11,864 nucleotides of DNA from Betaproteobacteria bacterium (GTDB lineage: Bacteria > Pseudomonadota > Gammaproteobacteria > Burkholderiales > Burkholderiaceae_C). Position numbers and translations under genes: made by a program. The notes below the pieces were generated by a model, which worked only from the letters and a program-made list of their open reading frames with translations, was not told the origin of the DNA and searched no databases. The stretch is from contig CANFOR010000071.1 in NCBI GenBank assembly GCA_947448675.1, positions 1 to 11,864 on the forward strand. Reading direction: 5' to 3'. Every line of letters starts with the position of its first letter. The stretch's first letter is position 1. Of this stretch, positions 1 to 7,171 are shown in pieces.

Positions 1-925
1 CCTGGGCCTGGAGGTGGTGACGGCCCAAGGCGAGGTCTGGCACGGCCTGTCGGGCCTGCGCAAAGACAACACGGGCTACGACTTGCGCGACCTTTTCATT
101 GGCAGCGAAGGCACGCTGGGCATCATTACCGCGGCCACCATGAAGCTCTACCCCCAGCCTGCCGCCAGTCTCACGGCTTGGGCAGCTGTGCCCTCGCTAG
201 AGGCCGCCACGGCGTTGCTCGGCTTAGCGCGCCAGCAACTCAGCGCCAACCTCACCGGCTTTGAGGTGATGGGCCAGTTTGCGCTGAGCTTGGTCGACAA
301 ACATTTTGCACAGCAGCGCGTGCCCCTGTTCCAAACCACGCCCTGGTGCGTGCTACTCGAAAACTCCGACCACGAGTCTGAGCAGCATGCCCGCATGCAG
401 TTGGAGCACCTGCTGCATGTGGCTTTAGAGCAAGGCTGCATCACCGACGCGGTGGTGGCCGAAAGCCTGGCTCAGGCCAAGGCCCTGTGGCATGTGCGCG
501 AGAGCATTACGCTGGCACAGGTGGCCGAGGGCGCGAACATCAAGCACGACATTTCCATTCCGGTCTCGCGCATTGCCGAGTTTGTGCGGGTGACCGACGC
601 GCTCTTGCAAGCGGCGATTCCCGGTGTGCGCCTGGTCAATTTTGGCCACTTGGGCGACGGCAATTTGCACTACAACGTACAGGCGCCCATGGGCCACGAT
701 GCAGCCATTTTTTTGGCCAAACGCGAGGGCGATGTCAACAGTATCGTCTACGACTCCGTCAAAGCTTTTGACGGTTCCATCTCGGCCGAGCACGGCATTG
801 GCTTGCTCAAACGCGACAAGCTGCCGCTGTATAAATCGGCGGTGGCGCTGGGTCTGATGCGCGCCATTAAAACAGCTCTGGACCCGCACAACACCATGAA
901 CCCTGGGCGGGTGTTAAGCTTGTAG
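1..925 (+). CDS. FAD-linked D-2-hydroxyacid dehydrogenase (GlcD/D-lactate dehydrogenase type), 3' part only
   Basis: The reading frame is open from the left edge (first full codon at base 2) to a TAG at 923-925, so the N-terminal part, including most of the FAD-binding PCMH domain, lies outside the window. The visible part carries the end of that domain (GSEGTLGIIT, near bases 103-132) and then the FAD-linked oxidase C-terminal domain: HDISIP, the metal/substrate-site motif NFGHLGDGNLHYN (near 638-676), SAEHGIG (near 779-800) and a closing DPHNTMNPGRVL. These are hallmarks of the family that oxidises D-lactate, glycolate or D-2-hydroxyglutarate and passes electrons from FAD to a quinone, cytochrome or flavoprotein acceptor. 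The exact substrate cannot be told from this fragment. A GTG at 14 is in frame but is internal to the domain and not a start. thyA follows after 76 bases. Confidence 0.93.
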   Translation, partial: LGLEVVTAQGEVWHGLSGLRKDNTGYDLRDLFIGSEGTLGIITAATMKLYPQPAASLTAWAAVPSLEAATALLGLARQQLSANLTGFEVMGQFALSLVDKHFAQQRVPLFQTTPWCVLLENSDHESEQHARMQLEHLLHVALEQGCITDAVVAESLAQAKALWHVRESITLAQVAEGANIKHDISIPVSRIAEFVRVTDALLQAAIPGVRLVNFGHLGDGNLHYNVQAPMGHDAAIFLAKREGDVNSIVYDSVKAFDGSISAEHGIGLLKRDKLPLYKSAVALGLMRAIKTALDPHNTMNPGRVLSL

Positions 926-1001
926 TGCCGTGCGAGATTTCGATCGATGCACCACCGCTTCTCTGGCCGCCTTGTTTGGCGCGTATTGACGGAAATTGCA
1001 C

Positions 1002-1850
1002 ATGCCCACACCACCATTGACAGCCCTGCCCGTTCGCTCGCAATACGAAGACTTCATGCGCCACGTGTACACCACCGGTGTGCAAAAAACTGACCGCACT
1101 GGCACCGGCACCACCAGCGTGTTTGGCTACCAAATGCGCTTCGACTTGAACGAAGGCTTTCCGCTGGTGACCACCAAAAAAGTGTTCGTTAAAGCCATCA
1201 TCCAAGAACTGTTGTGGTTTTTAACCGGCAGCAGCAATAACAACTGGCTCAAAGAACGCGGCGTCACTATCTGGGACGAATGGGCCCGGCCCGACGGCGA
1301 GCTAGGCCCCGTCTACGGCGTGCAGTGGCGTAGCTGGCCCACGCCAGGCGGCGGGCACATCGACCAAATTGCCGAAGTGGTGCAGGCGCTCAAAACCAAT
1401 CCCGACTCGCGCCGCATCATCGTCAGCAGTTGGAACGTGGCCGAGCTGAGCAAGATGGCGCTCATGCCCTGCCACGCTTTTTTTCAGTTTTACGTAGCCC
1501 CCGCCACCGAGCCAGGCGGCCGTGGCAAGCTCAGCTGCCAGCTCTACCAGCGCAGCGCCGACATTTTTTTGGGCGTGCCCTTCAACATTGCCAGCTACGC
1601 ATTGCTCACCCACATGCTGGCCCAGCAATGCAATTTAGACGTAGGCGACTTTGTCTGGACGGGCGGCGACTGCCACATCTACAGCAACCACCACGAACAG
1701 GTCGAGCTGCAGCTGGCACGTGCACCCTACGCCTACCCGGGCCTGCGCATCTTGCGCCAGCCTATGTCGATCTTCGACTACCAGTACGAAGACTTTGCGA
1801 TCGAAGACTACCAATGCCACGCAGCGATCAAAGCGCCGGTGGCCATTTAA
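1002..1850 (+). CDS. thyA: Thymidylate synthase
   Basis: A 282-residue protein that transfers and reduces a one-carbon unit from 5,10-methylene-tetrahydrofolate to dUMP, giving dTMP and dihydrofolate in the cytosol. Near residues 30-34 is TDRTGTG (phosphate-binding Arg32). The catalytic Cys157 sits in MPCHAFFQFYV. Later come the LYQRSADIFLGVPFNIASYALL block (SCQLYQRS through SYALL) that binds dUMP, and HIYSNH. It is slightly longer than the 264-residue E. coli enzyme, mainly at the N-terminus and around residues 165-175. I chose the ATG at 1002 because GGAAA (991-995) lies 6 bases upstream; a TTG two codons earlier (996) is less likely. folA starts 4 bases after the stop, so the two are almost certainly co-transcribed. 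I see no convincing sigma-70 promoter in the 76-base gap upstream. Confidence 0.97.
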   Translation: MPTPPLTALPVRSQYEDFMRHVYTTGVQKTDRTGTGTTSVFGYQMRFDLNEGFPLVTTKKVFVKAIIQELLWFLTGSSNNNWLKERGVTIWDEWARPDGELGPVYGVQWRSWPTPGGGHIDQIAEVVQALKTNPDSRRIIVSSWNVAELSKMALMPCHAFFQFYVAPATEPGGRGKLSCQLYQRSADIFLGVPFNIASYALLTHMLAQQCNLDVGDFVWTGGDCHIYSNHHEQVELQLARAPYAYPGLRILRQPMSIFDYQYEDFAIEDYQCHAAIKAPVAI

Positions 1851-1854
1851 GCCA

Positions 1855-2382
1855 ATGGCAACGCGCGAAATTAATTTGATCTGGGCGCAAGGGCGCCACC
1901 CCAGTGGACGCGCCGTGATCGGCCAAGGCGGCGCCATGCCCTGGCATTTGCCCGAAGACTTGGCACACTTCAAAGCGCTCACCCTGGGCTGCCCCGTCAT
2001 CATGGGGCGCAAGACCTGGGAGTCTTTGCCGCCACGTTTTCGGCCTTTGCCGGGGCGTACCAATATTGTGCTCACGCGCAATGCGGCGTGGAGTGAAAAT
2101 GGCGTTAAATGCGCTTCCAGCCTGCGTAGGGCGCTACAAATTTGCGAGCATTCTGGCAGTGTATGGGTGATCGGCGGGGCCGAAATTTATGCCCAAGCCC
2201 TGCCCTTGGCTACACGCTTAGAAGTGACCGAGATCGACGCGGTCTTTGAAGGCGACGCCTTTGCCCCACAATGTGGGCCAGCGTGGGCAGAAGCGGCCCG
2301 CGAACACCACACCTCCGTCACGGGGCTGGCCTATAGTTTTGTTCGCTACCTGCCTTTGCACCCACCACAACAAGGAGTTTGA
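1855..2382 (+). CDS. folA: Dihydrofolate reductase
   Basis: A 175-residue cytosolic enzyme that reduces dihydrofolate to tetrahydrofolate with NADPH, recycling the product of ThyA next door. The family pattern is clear: INLIWAQ at the N-terminal strand, a Met20-type loop ending GGAMPW, catalytic acid Asp35 in LPEDLAHFK, the NADPH-binding MGRKTWESLP (residues 50-59), LPGRTNIVLTR, and the VWVIGGAEIY strand-turn with the conserved Gly107-Gly108. The ATG at 1855 is the first Met that begins the fold. The frame stays open further upstream, but only as a shadow of thyA. No strong Shine-Dalgarno is visible; GGTGG inside the thyA end could serve, and coupling to thyA termination is likely. The TGA (2380-2382) is one base short of the next ATG (2384). 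Confidence 0.96.
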   Translation: MATREINLIWAQGRHPSGRAVIGQGGAMPWHLPEDLAHFKALTLGCPVIMGRKTWESLPPRFRPLPGRTNIVLTRNAAWSENGVKCASSLRRALQICEHSGSVWVIGGAEIYAQALPLATRLEVTEIDAVFEGDAFAPQCGPAWAEAAREHHTSVTGLAYSFVRYLPLHPPQQGV

Positions 2383-2383
2383 T

Positions 2384-2992
2384 ATGTCTGGAGATGGATT
2401 TCACGTACACGGCCCGCACGACCACGCACTGGAGCATGCGGCGCAGGGCGATCACCATGAAGAGGGGCACCACGGCGTGGGCGGTGGCAGCTTGACCAGC
2501 CAAATTGCGGTATTCACGGCCATCATTGCCACCGTGGGCGCGATGTTTGCCTACATGGGCGGGGCCACGCAGTCCAACGCTGGTTTGTATAAAAACAATG
2601 CGGCGATTAAAAAGACCGAAGCCTCGAACCAATGGAATTATTTTCAGAGCAAGAGCACCAAGCAGTCGCTGGCTGAAATCTCGCGCGACCTGACCACGGT
2701 GGAGGCCGACAAAGCCAAGTACCAAGGCAAGATCGATCGCTACGAAAAAGAAAAGAACGAGATCAAGGCCAGCGCTGAAAAAGTCGAGGCCGAGTCTGCC
2801 GAGTGGGACAAAAAGTCTGACGTCGAGTTGCACCAGCACCACCGCTGGGCCCAGGCCACCACGGTGCTGCAAGTGGCGATTGCCTTGGCGGCCATTGCCT
2901 TGCTCACCAAAAAGAAGTGGTTGGAGTACGGCATGTTTGGTGTTGCAGTTTTTGGCGTGGTTATTGGCGCACTCGCTGCGCTACATATTTAA
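2384..2992 (+). CDS. DUF4337-type membrane protein with His-rich N-terminus
   Basis: A 202-residue protein of unknown function that fits the DUF4337 family. The first 30 residues contain nine histidines (7, 9, 12, 14, 18, 24, 25, 29, 30) with several acids. A hydrophobic segment follows at about 39-60, then a long charged helix (about 75-150, rich in Lys/Glu/Ala, probably a coiled coil), and two hydrophobic segments at about 160-177 and 184-202. The likely form is a membrane-anchored protein with a coiled coil between TM1 and TM2. The ATG at 2384 has an excellent AAGGAG (2372-2377) that lies inside the end of folA, so translation is probably coupled. The TAA stop (2990-2992) lies inside repeat copy A. 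The His-rich head could bind a metal ion, but nothing in the sequence proves it. Confidence 0.85.
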   Translation: MSGDGFHVHGPHDHALEHAAQGDHHEEGHHGVGGGSLTSQIAVFTAIIATVGAMFAYMGGATQSNAGLYKNNAAIKKTEASNQWNYFQSKSTKQSLAEISRDLTTVEADKAKYQGKIDRYEKEKNEIKASAEKVEAESAEWDKKSDVELHQHHRWAQATTVLQVAIALAAIALLTKKKWLEYGMFGVAVFGVVIGALAALHI

Positions 2993-3047
2993 TAGCTGCC
3001 TACGCCGTATTGGTGAGCCTTGCAGGCTGTTTCGCAGGCGTTTTTGA
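2980..3047 (+). repeat. Dispersed intergenic repeat, copy A
   Basis: It begins with the dyad GCTA-N9-TAGC (2980-2983, 2993-2996), continues TGCCTACGCCGTATTGGTGA, then a short hairpin AGCCT-TGC-AGGCT, and ends GTTTTTGA (3040-3047). The first 40 bases match copy C at 31 positions when aligned by hand, and copy B shares the dyad, ACGC, ATTGG and GCCT.GCAG blocks. The copy starts inside the DUF4337 gene and supplies its last four codons and TAA stop. A G/C hairpin followed by five Ts suggests a possible terminator for the upstream genes, which would leave xth, 13 bases downstream, without an obvious promoter of its own. Confidence 0.75.
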
Positions 3048-3060
3048 CTAAGAAAATCGA

Positions 3061-3849
3061 ATGAAAATTGCGACCTGGAACGTAAACTCCCTGAGCGTGC
3101 GCCTGCCTCAGGTCTTGGCTTGGTTGGCGGTCAACCCGGTGGACGCTTTGTGCTTGCAAGAGCTCAAACTCAGCGACGAAAAATTCCCCGCAGCCGAGTT
3201 GTTGGCGGCGGGTTACCACAGCGCTTTTTTTGGCCAAAAAACCTATAACGGTGTGGCCTTGCTGACGCGCCTGCCGGTAACGGATGTGCAAAAGAACATC
3301 CCCGGTTTTGCCGACGAACAGTCGCGCGTGATCGCGGCTACGCTGCCCTGTAGCATCGGCGGGCTTGAGCAAAATCTGCGTTTGGTGAACGGCTATTTTG
3401 TCAATGGACAAGCGCCGGGCACTGAGAAGTTTGAGTACAAAATGCGCTGGCTTGTTGCCCTACGCGATTGGCTGGCCAGCGAGCTGGTTGCGCACGAGCG
3501 CTTGGTCTTGGTGGGCGACTTCAACATCACTTTCGACGACCGCGACAGCTGGGACCCCGAAGGCCTGCGCGACACCATTCACCACACCCTGCAAGAACGC
3601 GAGCAATTGCAAGCGATTTTCCAACTCGGTTTGCACGATGCGTTTCGCATGTTTGAGCAAGCCCAGAGAAGCTTTAGCTGGTGGGATTACCGCGACTTTG
3701 GCTTCCGGCGCAAACGCGGTCTGCGCATTGATTATTGCTTGGTGAGCGAGGCGCTAAAAGCCCAAGTAGCGGGCTGCGTGATCGACACCGAGCCGCGCAA
3801 AAACGAGCGGCCCAGCGACCACGCGCCGGTGGTAGTTGAATTGCTTTAG
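3061..3849 (+). CDS. xth: Exodeoxyribonuclease III (AP endonuclease, xth family)
   Basis: A 262-residue DNA-repair enzyme that cuts at abasic sites and degrades one strand of duplex DNA 3' to 5', close in length to E. coli ExoIII (268). The catalytic residues of the endonuclease/exonuclease/phosphatase fold can all be placed: Asn7 in MKIATWNVNSL, Glu34 in CLQELK, Asp153 and Asn155 in VGDFNI, an aromatic FSWWDYR motif, RIDYCLVS, and Asp253-His254 in the closing PSDHAPVVVEL. The ATG at 3061 begins the fold exactly; upstream there is only a weak purine stretch (AAGAAAA) as ribosome site. The TAG stop (3847-3849) abuts repeat copy B. Downstream it converges on ntrC with 73 bases between the two stops. 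Confidence 0.95.
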   Translation: MKIATWNVNSLSVRLPQVLAWLAVNPVDALCLQELKLSDEKFPAAELLAAGYHSAFFGQKTYNGVALLTRLPVTDVQKNIPGFADEQSRVIAATLPCSIGGLEQNLRLVNGYFVNGQAPGTEKFEYKMRWLVALRDWLASELVAHERLVLVGDFNITFDDRDSWDPEGLRDTIHHTLQEREQLQAIFQLGLHDAFRMFEQAQRSFSWWDYRDFGFRRKRGLRIDYCLVSEALKAQVAGCVIDTEPRKNERPSDHAPVVVELL

Positions 3850-3911
3850 CTATTAAAATAGTAGCTTTTAACGCATATTGGGTGCGCCTCGCAGCCTTCT
3901 TTCCTTTGAGT
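3849..3911 (+). repeat. Dispersed intergenic repeat, copy B (between convergent xth and ntrC)
   Basis: It opens with the same dyad as the other copies, GCTA-N9-TAGC (3849-3852, 3862-3865), here extended by an inner CTATT-AA-AATAG palindrome. It then reads TTTTAACGCATATTGGGTGC, GCCTCGCAGCC and a degenerate end CCTTTGAG. It is the most divergent copy. It fills most of the gap between two convergent genes, and its first base is the last base of the xth stop codon. A bidirectional terminator role would fit the position, but the right half lacks a clean hairpin with a T-tract. The right boundary is uncertain by several bases. Confidence 0.6.
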
Positions 3912-3922
3912 TCGCGCTCCAG

Positions 3923-5500
3923 CTACTCTAAGTGCAGCTCTTGAATTTTGCGCGTAATGGTGTTGCGGCCAATGCCCAACTTTTGCGCCGCTTCGATGCG
4001 CCTGCCGCGTGTGCTGGCCAGCGCGGTGAGAATGAGTTTGGACTCAAAACGGCGCGTCAAAACGTCCCACACGTCTTCACGGCCACTGGCCAAGAGTGCG
4101 TTGGCGTCGGCCTCTAGGCCGCTCTCCCAGCTACTGTCTGCGGTTGGGCCCTGATCTGCTGCAGATTCTGCAAGGGCTATGGCACTGGCCGGTACTGGAG
4201 CCTGTGTGGAGCTGGCTAAACCGCTGGCGTCGGCATGGCTGGCCGGGCTGCTTGCATGGGCCATAGCGGAACTATGTGCAGAACCCGGTGCGGAAGCAGA
4301 GGCAACGGCATGGGTGGAATCATCCGCAGTTGCGCTAGCGGCCCGCACTTCGGGCGGCAAGTCTTTGGCTTCTACCACTTGCGATGGCGCCATCACGGTT
4401 AGCCAATGGCAAATGTTTTCGAGCTGGCGCACATTGCCGGGGAAGTGAAACTGCGCCAACTGCGCCAGCGCGGCGTCGGCAATGCGCTTGGGCTCGACGC
4501 CAAGTTGCTTGGCGCTTTGCTGCATGAAATGGCGCGTCAGCATGGGGATGTCTTCGCGCCGGTCCCACAGGCGAGGCAGGCGCAGGCGGATCACGTTCAA
4601 GCGGTGAAACAAGTCTTCCCGAAAACCGCCTTCTTTGACGCGCTGCTCCAAGTCTTGGTGGGTAGCGGCAATCACCCGCACATGCGACTTGACGGCGCTG
4701 TGCCCGCCGACGCGGTAGAAGTGGCCGTCAGACAGCACGCGCAGCAAACGGGTTTGCAGGTCGAATGGCATGTCGCCGATTTCGTCTAAAAACAGGGTGC
4801 CACCTTCGGCTTGCTCGAAGCGGCCGCGGCGCATGGTTTGTGCGCCCGTGAATGCACCGCGCTCATGGCCGAAGAGTTCGCTCTCTAAAAGGTCTTTCGG
4901 AATTGCTGCAGTATTGATAGCAACAAAAGGCCCATTGGCGCGCGGCGAATGCTTGTGCAGGGCTTTGGCCACCAGCTCTTTACCCGAGCCCGACTCGCCG
5001 GTAATCATGACGGTGACATTGCTTTGCGCCAAGCGCCCAATGGCGCGAAACACGTCTTGCATGGCGGGCGCCTGGCCCAGCATTTCAGGTGTGTCGGCCA
5101 TGCGCTCTTCGGCCACTTCTTCGCGCAGGCTTTCTTCCACCGCGCGGCGAATCAGCTCCACCGCCTTGGGCAGGTCAAAAGGTTTAGGCAGGTATTCAAA
5201 AGCTCCGCCCTGAAAGGCCGAGACCGCGCTGTCGAGGTCAGAAAACGCCGTCATGATAATGACGGGCAGGCCGGGGAGTTTTTCTTTGACCTTGGTGAGC
5301 AAGTCCAGGCCCGAGCCACCGGGCATGCGGATGTCGCTGACCAAAATTTGCGGGCCAGCTTCGTCACCAGCTTCGGTCAAAGCCAGCAACACGTCACGTG
5401 CATTTGTGAAGCTGCGCGTGGGCAGGTCTTCGCGCAACAAGGCTTTTTCCAGTACGAAACGAATCGACTGGTCATCATCAACTATCCAGATCGGCTTCAT
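3923..5500 (-). CDS. ntrC: Nitrogen regulation response regulator NR(I), sigma-54 activator NtrC
   Basis: A 525-residue bacterial enhancer-binding protein. Residues 1-120 are a receiver domain with Asp8-Asp9-Asp10, phospho-acceptor Asp56 (SDIRMP) and Lys106 (PKPF). Residues about 140-385 are the AAA+ sigma-54 interaction domain: Walker A GESGSGKE (168-175), GAFTGA loop (215-220), Walker B LFLDE (Asp239-Glu240), and FREDLFHRLNV with the arginine fingers. The last 40 residues are a Fis-type helix-turn-helix ending NTITRKIQELHLE. Between AAA+ and HTH lies an unusual Ala/Ser-rich linker, about 387-457, which makes the protein longer than the 469-residue E. coli homologue. It lies 37 bases after ntrB in the same operon. 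Phosphorylated by NtrB, it should activate glnA and other nitrogen genes. The ATG at 5500 matches the usual MKPIWIVDDD start; its ribosome site is weak. Confidence 0.96.
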   Translation of the reverse strand: MKPIWIVDDDQSIRFVLEKALLREDLPTRSFTNARDVLLALTEAGDEAGPQILVSDIRMPGGSGLDLLTKVKEKLPGLPVIIMTAFSDLDSAVSAFQGGAFEYLPKPFDLPKAVELIRRAVEESLREEVAEERMADTPEMLGQAPAMQDVFRAIGRLAQSNVTVMITGESGSGKELVAKALHKHSPRANGPFVAINTAAIPKDLLESELFGHERGAFTGAQTMRRGRFEQAEGGTLFLDEIGDMPFDLQTRLLRVLSDGHFYRVGGHSAVKSHVRVIAATHQDLEQRVKEGGFREDLFHRLNVIRLRLPRLWDRREDIPMLTRHFMQQSAKQLGVEPKRIADAALAQLAQFHFPGNVRQLENICHWLTVMAPSQVVEAKDLPPEVRAASATADDSTHAVASASAPGSAHSSAMAHASSPASHADASGLASSTQAPVPASAIALAESAADQGPTADSSWESGLEADANALLASGREDVWDVLTRRFESKLILTALASTRGRRIEAAQKLGIGRNTITRKIQELHLE

Positions 5501-5537
5501 GTCTGCTGTGTCCTCGGGTCACGCCCCGCCTGGTTGG

Positions 5538-6608
5538 CTAAGGCAGCGGTATGAGTATTTTGAAATCGGTCCGTCCGGGCACACTGTCGCACTCGATCAG
5601 GCCCAGGTGCTGCTGCACAAAGGTTTGTGCCAAGGTCAGCCCAAGGCCAGAGCCGCCCTCGCGCCCTGATACCAAGGGATAGAAGATGCGGTCTTTGATC
5701 GAGTCTGGTACACCAGGCCCGTTGTCTATCACATGCAATTCCAGTGCCAGTCGGTAGCGCTGCTTGCCCAAGGTGACTTGGCGCGCAATATGGGTGTGAA
5801 AGGTCAGCTCGGCAATGCCTTGGCTAATGCGGTCGCCCAAGGCTTGGCAGGCGTTGTGCGCAATGTTTAGCACGGCCTGGATCAGTTGCTCGCGGTCACC
5901 GCGAAATTCGGGGATGGAGATGTCATAGGCACGCTGCACCTTGAGCCCCTTGGGGAACTCGGCCACGATGAGCGAGCGCACGCGTTCGCAGACCTCGTGG
6001 ATGTTGACGTCGCCCACCACATGCGGGCGGCGGTGCGGGGCTAGCAAACGGTCCACCAAAGTCTGTAAACGGTCAGCCTCGTGGATGATGACCTGGGTGT
6101 ATTCTTTGAGCTCTTTGCTGTCGATTTCCATCTCGAGCAATTGGGCCGCGCCGCGAATGCCGCCCAGTGGGTTTTTGATTTCATGCGCCAGGTTGCGGAT
6201 CAATTCTTTGTTGGCCTGGGCCTGGTCGGTTAGGCGCTCTTCGCGGTCTTGCTTGGTCTGTTGCTCCAGCGGTAGCAACTCGACGATGATTTCATTGCTG
6301 CGCTCGGTTTGCGCTATGACCACGTGTACGGGCAGGGCCTCTTGGCCCAATCGTTTGAGGTGTGCGTCGTAGCGTAGCGCGGCAAATGCATTGGTGTGCG
6401 CGCCTTGCAAGGCGGTGTACAAGGCTTGCGGTTCGGTAAAGTTATCCGGGAACAGCGAGCCGGTAATGGCGCGGCGCGAGATGCCTAGCGCATCTTCTAA
6501 AGCGGCATTGGCATAGAGCACTTGGCCGTCGCTGTGCAGCACCGCCACCAGGGTGGCCAGCAGGTCAAAGCTTTGGTAGCGAGAGAGGGGATCGGGCTGG
6601 AGTTTCAA
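5538..6608 (-). CDS. ntrB: Nitrogen regulation sensor kinase/phosphatase NR(II), NtrB
   Basis: A 356-residue cytosolic sensor kinase with no membrane segments, as usual for NtrB. It has an N-terminal PAS domain (about 14-120), a dimerisation/phosphotransfer domain with His142 in LIRNLAHEIKNPLGGIRGAA, and a HATPase domain: N-box around Asn248/Asn252, DNGPGV (295-300) and GGSGLGL (318-324). By family knowledge it phosphorylates or dephosphorylates NtrC under control of a PII protein. The first possible start in this frame is TTG at 6608, which lies one codon after the TAG of the upstream DUF4124-like gene in the same frame. No ATG occurs before residue 160, and no clear Shine-Dalgarno precedes the TTG. 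A GTG at residue 21 would cut into the PAS domain. Translation by termination-reinitiation is the likely route. Confidence 0.95.
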   Translation of the reverse strand: MKLQPDPLSRYQSFDLLATLVAVLHSDGQVLYANAALEDALGISRRAITGSLFPDNFTEPQALYTALQGAHTNAFAALRYDAHLKRLGQEALPVHVVIAQTERSNEIIVELLPLEQQTKQDREERLTDQAQANKELIRNLAHEIKNPLGGIRGAAQLLEMEIDSKELKEYTQVIIHEADRLQTLVDRLLAPHRRPHVVGDVNIHEVCERVRSLIVAEFPKGLKVQRAYDISIPEFRGDREQLIQAVLNIAHNACQALGDRISQGIAELTFHTHIARQVTLGKQRYRLALELHVIDNGPGVPDSIKDRIFYPLVSGREGGSGLGLTLAQTFVQQHLGLIECDSVPGRTDFKILIPLP

Positions 6609-6611
6609 GCG

Positions 6612-7130
6612 CTATTTGACCGCAGGCAGACGGGCAATTTCACGTTGAATGCCGGCGATGTCGCTGTCATTGCGCGATATGCTGGCTTTGAGCTCGGCCA
6701 CGCGGTCGGTGTATTTTTGGTAGTTGCGCGCTTCGTCGCCACGCTTGTCGGGCTCGCCATTGTTGTATTCGCTTTGCAACTGGGCTTGGCGGGCTTTGGC
6801 CTTGGCCAATTCAGACTCCAAAATTGCGCGCGAGTCGCTGTCGCGGGCGCGTTGTTCGGTGCCGTCTACCTTTTGCCCCGCAGCGGCTACGCGCACCGCA
6901 GCTTGGCTTGGACTGGGTGATGCGCCATGCGGCTTGGTGCCTTGCACCACGGTGATGTTGCCGCCTTCGACCAACTTGCAGCCGCGCGACTCGGCGTCGC
7001 GTATGTTGTTGATGTATTCATTGCCGCAGCGGTAAATGCGGTCTTGTGCCAAAGCAGGCCCGCCAGCGGCCAAGCCCACGATGCCCAGCAAGCAAAAAAA
7101 CGAGAAATGTTCAAGCGAGGTGTGTTTCAT
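6612..7130 (-). CDS. DUF4124-like exported protein between glnA and ntrB
   Basis: A 172-residue protein of unknown function. It has a signal peptide (hydrophobic 9-25, probable cleavage after PALA at residue 28) and no lipobox. Then comes a short Cys-containing module, IYRCGNEY...SRGCKLVEGGN, with Cys35 and Cys51, which resembles a degenerate DUF4124 domain. A Pro/Ser/Ala-rich stretch (about 66-85) is followed by a charged Ala/Glu/Lys/Arg region (about 100-170) that is probably coiled coil. It should act in the periplasm. The ATG at 7130 is preceded by GGAAGG (7134-7139), a strong ribosome site at a rather short spacing of 3 bases. It sits between glnA and ntrB, an arrangement I recall from other Burkholderiales. 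No nitrogen-related role can be read from the protein itself. Confidence 0.8.
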   Translation of the reverse strand: MKHTSLEHFSFFCLLGIVGLAAGGPALAQDRIYRCGNEYINNIRDAESRGCKLVEGGNITVVQGTKPHGASPSPSQAAVRVAAAGQKVDGTEQRARDSDSRAILESELAKAKARQAQLQSEYNNGEPDKRGDEARNYQKYTDRVAELKASISRNDSDIAGIQREIARLPAVK

Positions 7131-7143
7131 ATGCCTTCCGAAA

Positions 7144-7157
7144 GAGCCGTGCGGCTC
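7144..7157. other. Perfect 6-bp hairpin in the 5' leader of the DUF4124-ntrBC operon
   Basis: GAGCCG-TG-CGGCTC is a perfect inverted repeat. On the - strand it ends 4 bases before the GGAAGG ribosome site of the DUF4124-like gene. If the mRNA starts near 7165 it would form a small stem just upstream of the Shine-Dalgarno. It could also be a protein-binding dyad. Its function is unknown. Confidence 0.4.
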
Positions 7158-7171
7158 AAGGGCGGTCTGCC

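Noticed and set aside
996..1001. TTG start for thyA two codons before the ATG
   Set aside because: It would overlap the GGAAA ribosome site; the ATG at 1002 has proper spacing.
926..1001. Promoter for thyA
   Set aside because: I could not find a -35/-10 pair with acceptable spacing by eye; thyA may be read from upstream or use a poorly matching promoter.
1651..1854. Upstream extension of the folA frame into thyA
   Set aside because: The translated stretch is Ser/Thr/Arg-rich shadow sequence; the DHFR fold starts at the ATG at 1855.
4949..5554. A 201-codon + strand frame opposite ntrC
   Set aside because: Shadow of ntrC; it crosses the ntrC-ntrB junction and has no ribosome site or known motif.
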